The position numbers and the translations under genes are program-made. A model generated the notes under the pieces. It was not told the origin of the DNA. It was given only the letters and a program-made list of their open reading frames with translations, and ran no database searches. Below, piece by piece: positions 7,132 to 11,334 of a DNA stretch of 11,334 bases (its first letter is position 1; each line of letters begins with the position of its first letter). The stretch is from the NCBI GenBank assembly GCA_029259995.1, contig JAJDEC010000129.1:1-11334 (forward strand), in the 5' to 3' direction. Source of the DNA: Phycisphaerae bacterium (GTDB lineage Bacteria; Planctomycetota; Phycisphaerae; UBA1845; UTPLA1).

Positions 7132-10008
7132 TCAGTCTTCAAAACTGTCCGCCAAACTGTGACACAGATCGCACGAGACGATTTCGCCGGCAGCCAACGT
7201 CGCACGAACGACTCCTTCCGCATCTCGCAGAACGCGATTGACCGGAACGCGGGCCAGTCTTGTTCCGCGATGATCGGCGCCATGACAATCGGCGCATTGA
7301 TCGCCATTGCCGTTGTCCTGTGCGTAGTGTTTGTGCCAGGTGCCCTCCCCCTTGATCCAGTTCGGATCATTGACAGGATGCATTCCGTGCGGACCGTCCA
7401 GCGTTCCGTTGGGAAAACTCCCGGCGACGTGGCATACCGTACATTCGCGAATCGGGCCGACATATCCCTGACGTTGAATAGACAGCAAATTGTCGTTAGC
7501 GTCCGGATCCCGATGCGGCCAGATCGCATGCGGACTTCCGTGACATGCTTCGCACGCGACGGCGGCGTGTCCGTCCAGACTGTTGCGGTAAAGCGTGTCG
7601 GGGTTCTCCGCAAACCTCGGCGTCAACGGCGGCGACGGCGTCGCAGCAGGATCCTGAAGGTCGTAGCTCACCGATTGGACGCGGTCGCTGCCAATTCCGG
7701 AATGACAGGAGCCGCATCTGGGCTCGTCGAACCATGGCTCGCGGGTATGCCCGGATTGCAGGGGATAGGCGCCACCGACGGCCAACATGTCGCCGTGACA
7801 ACTGATGCAGGTCTGCCCCGCCGTGAACATCACGCCGCGGAAGCACTGCGTGATTTTCCCGGGATGGCATTTGAAGCAATTCGTTTCCATCGGGGCATCC
7901 AGATCTGTCGGAATCAGCGGAATGGCGCTCGGTTGCGGATTCATCGGATCGATCAGAACCGGCTCGCCTGTCGCGTCGCGCACGAGTTCGCCCGCGGGAT
8001 CGGTCTGCAATTGACCGTGAAAGCCGTGCATGACGCGCGACATGTTGGCCAGCGCCGGATCGCCGCCCGGTCCACCGACTTCCGCCAGCGCATTCGAGCG
8101 ATGACACTCGGCGCACAGCACGGGTCGTCCGTCGGTCGTCAACGTCGTGCCATGCTTGTGGTCATGCAGAATCAGGGCATTGAGTTTCGCGGAGGTTTCG
8201 ACGTCGATCCGATCAGGCGACGCAGCGCTCACGAATGCCGGACCGGCAGGACGCGCTGTCGGGTCGGCGCCAACTGTGCCGAATGCATGACAGTCACGGC
8301 AATCCACTTCAGACGACACGGGCACAACCGCATCGCTCGTCGCCAGAATTGTCCCCGAGCTCGAGTCGACGGCCTGAACGCGCATCAACGGATAGGAGTT
8401 GGGGCGACCGCGATCATCCACCCCCGTCATGGGAATGCCCTGCGCCGTAAACCATTTCTTGCTGCCGATGAACGCACCGAACGCCTGTGGATCATTGGCG
8501 ACATATGGGTCCGCGATACCCGGCATGTATCGTCCGTGATCCGGATTATCGATCGTCTGAAGGCCTTCATCGGGCAGCGGATCGAGTCCCGGAAAGAGCA
8601 GCGAAGCGATCGTGCCGGTTGAAGTCCCGCCGGGGCAGGCGCCGGCAACGACGCAGTCGACAAAGCGCTGAATGTCAATGCCGTCCTGGAGTTGATCGCC
8701 ATTCAGATCGGCAGCGCACAGCGCCGTTTCATCGCCTGCGCCCGTCAGCAATACGTCGACGAAAAGACCCACATCGATCTCATCGATAACATTGTTGCCG
8801 TCGAGGTCGCCCGGCGAACATGGCCCCTGATCCGAATAGGCATCCCAGAAATCAGTCTTTCTGATCTGCGCATCCCGGAGCTTTGCACCGAGCGGGAAAT
8901 TCTGGCTCGTCGAGTTGATGGAACCAGGCCCGACGGGAACGTTCGGATTCGACGCAGCGGAATAACGGAGTCGGTTCGCGGCGTCGTCAACGATCGTCGG
9001 CCGGTTCCCACCCGTACTTCCGCGAAGAATCAGATGCGCGTTTAGCGTGTTGAACGGCGGCAGGATGCTCAACGGGTCGGACGCCAGATCGGCACAGTGC
9101 ATTCCAAGATCGTTAAACGGCAGCACGACGTAGTCCGATCCGCCGGAACCGGCCGCGCCAGGTGCGGGTTGTTCGGCCACCATCGGCGGCAACCCCTCTG
9201 GTGGAAGCCCCACGTTCACGACGATGTAAGACTCGCATCGCGCCCCCGCATCGTCAGTGACGATCAACGTGACGAGAAAGCTGCCGCGATTCCAATCGAA
9301 AACGATGGGACCTGGATTGACCACCGTCGGACGCGCATCCGCGCCGCCGCCGAAGTCCCATTCGTAGGTCAACGCCCCGCCTTCGGGATCGGCCGCCTCA
9401 CCGGCAAAGACGACAGTGTCGCCCGTTTCGATGGAGACATCCATCATGGGTGAAAGGATCGCACAAGTCGGCGGCATGTTTCCGCCGCCCGTCATGTCGT
9501 CACAGAACGCAGGCGCGCCGACAACTGTGCGCGTCGAACAAAGCAAGCCGACTTCCACACGAACGCGACAGGGAATGTCACCGATATTCGTGATCTCAAA
9601 CTCAAACTCGCCGTTTCCGCCTCCGCCGCCCTGTTGCGCCAGTTGAACATCCGTGAGATCATCGATCACACGGACCGTCGGGTTTGATGCGGCGCCGGCA
9701 TAGGTCCCCCTGACGAGGAGTTTGTTGTCGCCTCCGTCGAATGTGGCTTGCGAAATAGTCACGGATCCCGTTCCGATCGATTCGCAGGCGCCCATCGCCA
9801 ATTGGGAAAGCGAGCCAATCGCGGAAAGAGAAACCGCGGCATTCGCAGCATGCGCGTGCGCGGAGGCCGCAGTCCCCATCAGCACAACAACGAGGATCTT
9901 GGTTGAAGCGCAGTGCCTATTTTGTTTCGGCGAGGAACCTGCGTGATACCGCTCTCCGATGCATGCAACCGATTCTGCAATTCGCGAAAGGTGTTTGATG
10001 AAAAACAT
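7132..10008 (-). CDS. Exported multiheme c-type cytochrome (nine CxxCH) with PKD domain and internal dockerin-like module
   Basis: 958 residues. The ATG at 10008 is set by AAGGAG seven bases upstream. The hydrophobic signal segment lies unusually deep (about residues 37-57, STKILVVVLMGTAASAHAHA), behind a 35-residue polar leader. Residues about 58-170 look like an Ig-type beta domain and about 180-268 a PKD domain (YEWDFG). An NDLGMHC motif at 299-305 followed by PPFNTLNAHL matches a region I recall from secreted multiheme cytochromes. Residues about 400-457 carry two calcium-loop patterns (DLDGNNVIDEID, DLNGDQLQDGID) of dockerin type. Nine CxxCH haem-attachment motifs follow at C570, C632, C711, C734, C765, C819, C856, C905 and C946. 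Haem would be attached outside the cytoplasmic membrane; the likely role is periplasmic or extracellular electron transfer, with redox partner unknown. Isolated histidines in the C-terminal half could be axial ligands. The nine motifs are directly visible; the redox role is inferred. Confidence 0.9.
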   Translation of the reverse strand: MFFIKHLSRIAESVACIGERYHAGSSPKQNRHCASTKILVVVLMGTAASAHAHAANAAVSLSAIGSLSQLAMGACESIGTGSVTISQATFDGGDNKLLVRGTYAGAASNPTVRVIDDLTDVQLAQQGGGGGNGEFEFEITNIGDIPCRVRVEVGLLCSTRTVVGAPAFCDDMTGGGNMPPTCAILSPMMDVSIETGDTVVFAGEAADPEGGALTYEWDFGGGADARPTVVNPGPIVFDWNRGSFLVTLIVTDDAGARCESYIVVNVGLPPEGLPPMVAEQPAPGAAGSGGSDYVVLPFNDLGMHCADLASDPLSILPPFNTLNAHLILRGSTGGNRPTIVDDAANRLRYSAASNPNVPVGPGSINSTSQNFPLGAKLRDAQIRKTDFWDAYSDQGPCSPGDLDGNNVIDEIDVGLFVDVLLTGAGDETALCAADLNGDQLQDGIDIQRFVDCVVAGACPGGTSTGTIASLLFPGLDPLPDEGLQTIDNPDHGRYMPGIADPYVANDPQAFGAFIGSKKWFTAQGIPMTGVDDRGRPNSYPLMRVQAVDSSSGTILATSDAVVPVSSEVDCRDCHAFGTVGADPTARPAGPAFVSAASPDRIDVETSAKLNALILHDHKHGTTLTTDGRPVLCAECHRSNALAEVGGPGGDPALANMSRVMHGFHGQLQTDPAGELVRDATGEPVLIDPMNPQPSAIPLIPTDLDAPMETNCFKCHPGKITQCFRGVMFTAGQTCISCHGDMLAVGGAYPLQSGHTREPWFDEPRCGSCHSGIGSDRVQSVSYDLQDPAATPSPPLTPRFAENPDTLYRNSLDGHAAVACEACHGSPHAIWPHRDPDANDNLLSIQRQGYVGPIRECTVCHVAGSFPNGTLDGPHGMHPVNDPNWIKGEGTWHKHYAQDNGNGDQCADCHGADHRGTRLARVPVNRVLRDAEGVVRATLAAGEIVSCDLCHSLADSFED

Positions 10009-10015
10009 GACGAGT

Positions 10016-10021
10016 CTCCTT
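10016..10021 (-). promoter_or_regulatory. Ribosome binding site of the multiheme cytochrome gene
   Basis: The minus strand reads AAGGAG followed by ACTCGTC and then the ATG at 10008, a spacing of seven bases. This decides the start despite the unusually long polar leader before the hydrophobic signal segment. It lies in the 49-bp gap after the stop of the upstream gene. Confidence 0.75.
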
Positions 10022-10035
10022 CATTCGCTTGACTC

Positions 10036-10063
10036 AATTGATACCACTCTGCCGGCATCAATT
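10036..10063 (-). repeat. AT-rich inverted repeat spanning the stop codon of the beta-repeat gene
   Basis: AATTGAT (10036-10042) and ATCAATT (10057-10063) are perfect 7-bp inverted arms around a 14-base loop, and the stop codon TGA lies in one arm. The stem is weak and there is no following T-run. It could be an operator, a processing site, or chance. Confidence 0.3.
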
Positions 10064-11334
10064 CGCAAACAGCGCATTGACAAGAAGCTGAGTGTCGAGT
10101 CCATCCGGTGCACCGTCGCCGTTGATGTCCGCGGCGTCGGTGTGGCAAGAATCAACATTCGTTTCAATTAATACCGCTACAAACATCGTGACATCGTTGA
10201 CGTCTACGGCACCATCGCAATTGATGTCGCCGACGAGTACGTCTCCGACGACATGAATGGTGATTTTCGCGGGGTCCGAGTAGTCGACGTCGAACGACCT
10301 GCCGCCGCTTAACGCGGGCAACGATTCGACATCAAACGCGCCAACGATCGAATCGGCGGAAACAATCTCGAAAGAATCTTCGGCATCTGGCTCATAACCG
10401 TTGACGAGTTGAACATTGAGCGTTCCCCCGAGCGTTGCCGAGCCCGTCAAGTCAATGCGATCAAATTGAGTACCCGCCGCTAGCCCACCGATATCGATAG
10501 ACATCGTGCCGCCAAACGACTGCGAGAAATTACCGTCGATATTGAGGATGCCAGTTGAATTGCCTGGCGATACGAATCCACCCACATTGTTGACGTTGGC
10601 GTTGATCTGTCCTTGCCCTGCAAGTACCGCCATAGCGCCCGGGCTTGTCAGGTTTTCGCCATGCACCGTCACGTTGGGTGCTGACAGCGTTCCATCGTCC
10701 AAGGCGAGCGTACCGTGGTAGATCGACACGTCATTGAGCGCCTCAAGCGTTGCGCCAAGGCCGATGTTAACGTCCGCAATCGATGAACAGGTATTGCTGC
10801 TGTTGATCGCACCGAGTCTGACATTCTGCACCGATACCAAAGTACCGTTGTCCGTGATATTGACCGTGCCTTTTGATTGCCAGCGCTCTGCGACACTGAG
10901 AAGCGTGCCGAACACTTGAGCACCGTTAGACACGTTGAGTGCGCCTTCCGACGAAAACAGATTTGGGCCAGACGGACAAGTCGTATTGTTGTTGAAACCG
11001 ACGTACAGACTCGTCGCATTCCAAGTCGATCCGACGCCATCCACATTTGCCACTCCGCCCAACACATCTCGAATACCGAATCGCCCAATGAATGCTTGAG
11101 ACGTCTGCGCAGTTGCGCCTGCCAGAATGTTCAGCGTGCCGTCACCCTCGTAACCGATGAACGTGTTGTCATTCACGCTGGTCCAGCTTGAACCGACACC
11201 CGTGATCGTCAGTTCGCCGATGCCTGTGCGGGTTTCACCGATGTAGGCAAGCTCGGAAACGAGTGATGCGCCGTTTCTCACCGTCATCGCCCCATGGTGA
11301 TAAGTCGCGCCGGATGAGAAAAAGCCACCGACCT
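10058..11334 (-). CDS. Secreted beta-repeat (T5SS/PEP-CTERM-associated type) protein with C-terminal dockerin module, 5' partial
   Basis: The frame is open to the window edge, so the start is missing; 424 residues are visible, ending in TGA at 10058-10060. The first roughly 200 residues are degenerate beta repeats with motifs such as GVGSSW, IGYEGDGTLNI, GVGSTW and SEGALNVSNGA, typical of the T5SS/PEP-CTERM-associated repeat family. A linker-like stretch follows (VSPGNSTGILNIDGNF, then TGSATLGGTLNVQL), as found near the end of autotransporter-type passengers. The last 57 residues (10058-10231) form a dockerin-type module with two calcium-loop patterns, DINCDGAVDVND and DINGDGAPDGLD, and cysteines at module positions 5 and 29. 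There is no beta-barrel and no PEP-CTERM tail. The role is probably a surface or matrix protein; the substrate or partner is unknown. The next gene starts 49 bp downstream. An earlier internal ATG at 11287 is not the start, since the repeat continues upstream of it. Confidence 0.85.
   Translation of the reverse strand, partial: VGGFFSSGATYHHGAMTVRNGASLVSELAYIGETRTGIGELTITGVGSSWTSVNDNTFIGYEGDGTLNILAGATAQTSQAFIGRFGIRDVLGGVANVDGVGSTWNATSLYVGFNNNTTCPSGPNLFSSEGALNVSNGAQVFGTLLSVAERWQSKGTVNITDNGTLVSVQNVRLGAINSSNTCSSIADVNIGLGATLEALNDVSIYHGTLALDDGTLSAPNVTVHGENLTSPGAMAVLAGQGQINANVNNVGGFVSPGNSTGILNIDGNFSQSFGGTMSIDIGGLAAGTQFDRIDLTGSATLGGTLNVQLVNGYEPDAEDSFEIVSADSIVGAFDVESLPALSGGRSFDVDYSDPAKITIHVVGDVLVGDINCDGAVDVNDVTMFVAVLIETNVDSCHTDAADINGDGAPDGLDTQLLVNALFAN

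Noticed and set aside
7159..8622. 487-codon open frame on the plus strand opposite the cytochrome gene
   Set aside because: It is Arg/Ala/Ile-rich text without domains, exactly antisense to a gene with nine haem motifs; a by-product of GC-rich codon use.
9094..9114. NDLGMHC in the cytochrome as a haem site
   Set aside because: It is not CxxCH; it is a conserved motif upstream of the haem region and was not counted among the nine.

Overview
The window reads as a stretch of a Planctomycetota chromosome, plausibly class Phycisphaerae. This is inferred from protein style; there is no rRNA or marker gene. All five real genes lie on the minus strand and encode large exported multidomain proteins. 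Three end in a C-terminal dockerin-type module of exactly 57 residues with a conserved cysteine pair, and a fourth carries a related module internally. HAF-type repeats, a choice-of-anchor-Q-like end, Kelch repeats, Ig, FN3, PKD and lamin-tail domains fit the secretomes of that phylum. No RNA gene, transposase, CRISPR array or cohesin is visible.

Layout in transcription order (right to left). (1) 11334-10058: 5'-truncated protein with T5SS/PEP-CTERM-type beta repeats, ending in a dockerin module. (2) 10008-7132: 958-residue multiheme c-type cytochrome with an Ig-like region, a PKD domain, an NDLGMHC region, an internal dockerin-like module and nine CxxCH haem motifs. A 76-bp structured repeat follows its stop. 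(3) 6931-4424: 835-residue protein with six Kelch motifs, an Ig-like domain, six HAF-like repeats and a dockerin module. (4) 4383-2611: 590-residue beta-helix protein with a choice-of-anchor-Q-like end and a dockerin module. A second copy of the 76-bp repeat follows its stop. (5) 2254-1: 3'-truncated secreted endonuclease I family nuclease with FN3, lamin-tail, FN3 and thrombospondin-3-like repeats.

Spacing suggests transcription pairs: genes 1-2 are 49 bp apart and genes 3-4 are 40 bp apart, while 200 bp and 356 bp separate the pairs. Each larger gap holds one copy of the repeat, exactly 25 bp after the preceding stop codon. Substitutions between the copies almost entirely avoid the predicted hairpin stems, and the one stem change stays G-U paired only in the transcribed strand. 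This repeat pair and the cytochrome with a dockerin in its middle are the two most unusual things here. No metabolic pathway links the genes; what they share is export, calcium-loop modules and extracellular adhesive or binding folds. Plausible roles are cell-surface electron transfer (gene 2), extracellular DNA degradation (gene 5) and surface binding or structure (genes 1, 3, 4).
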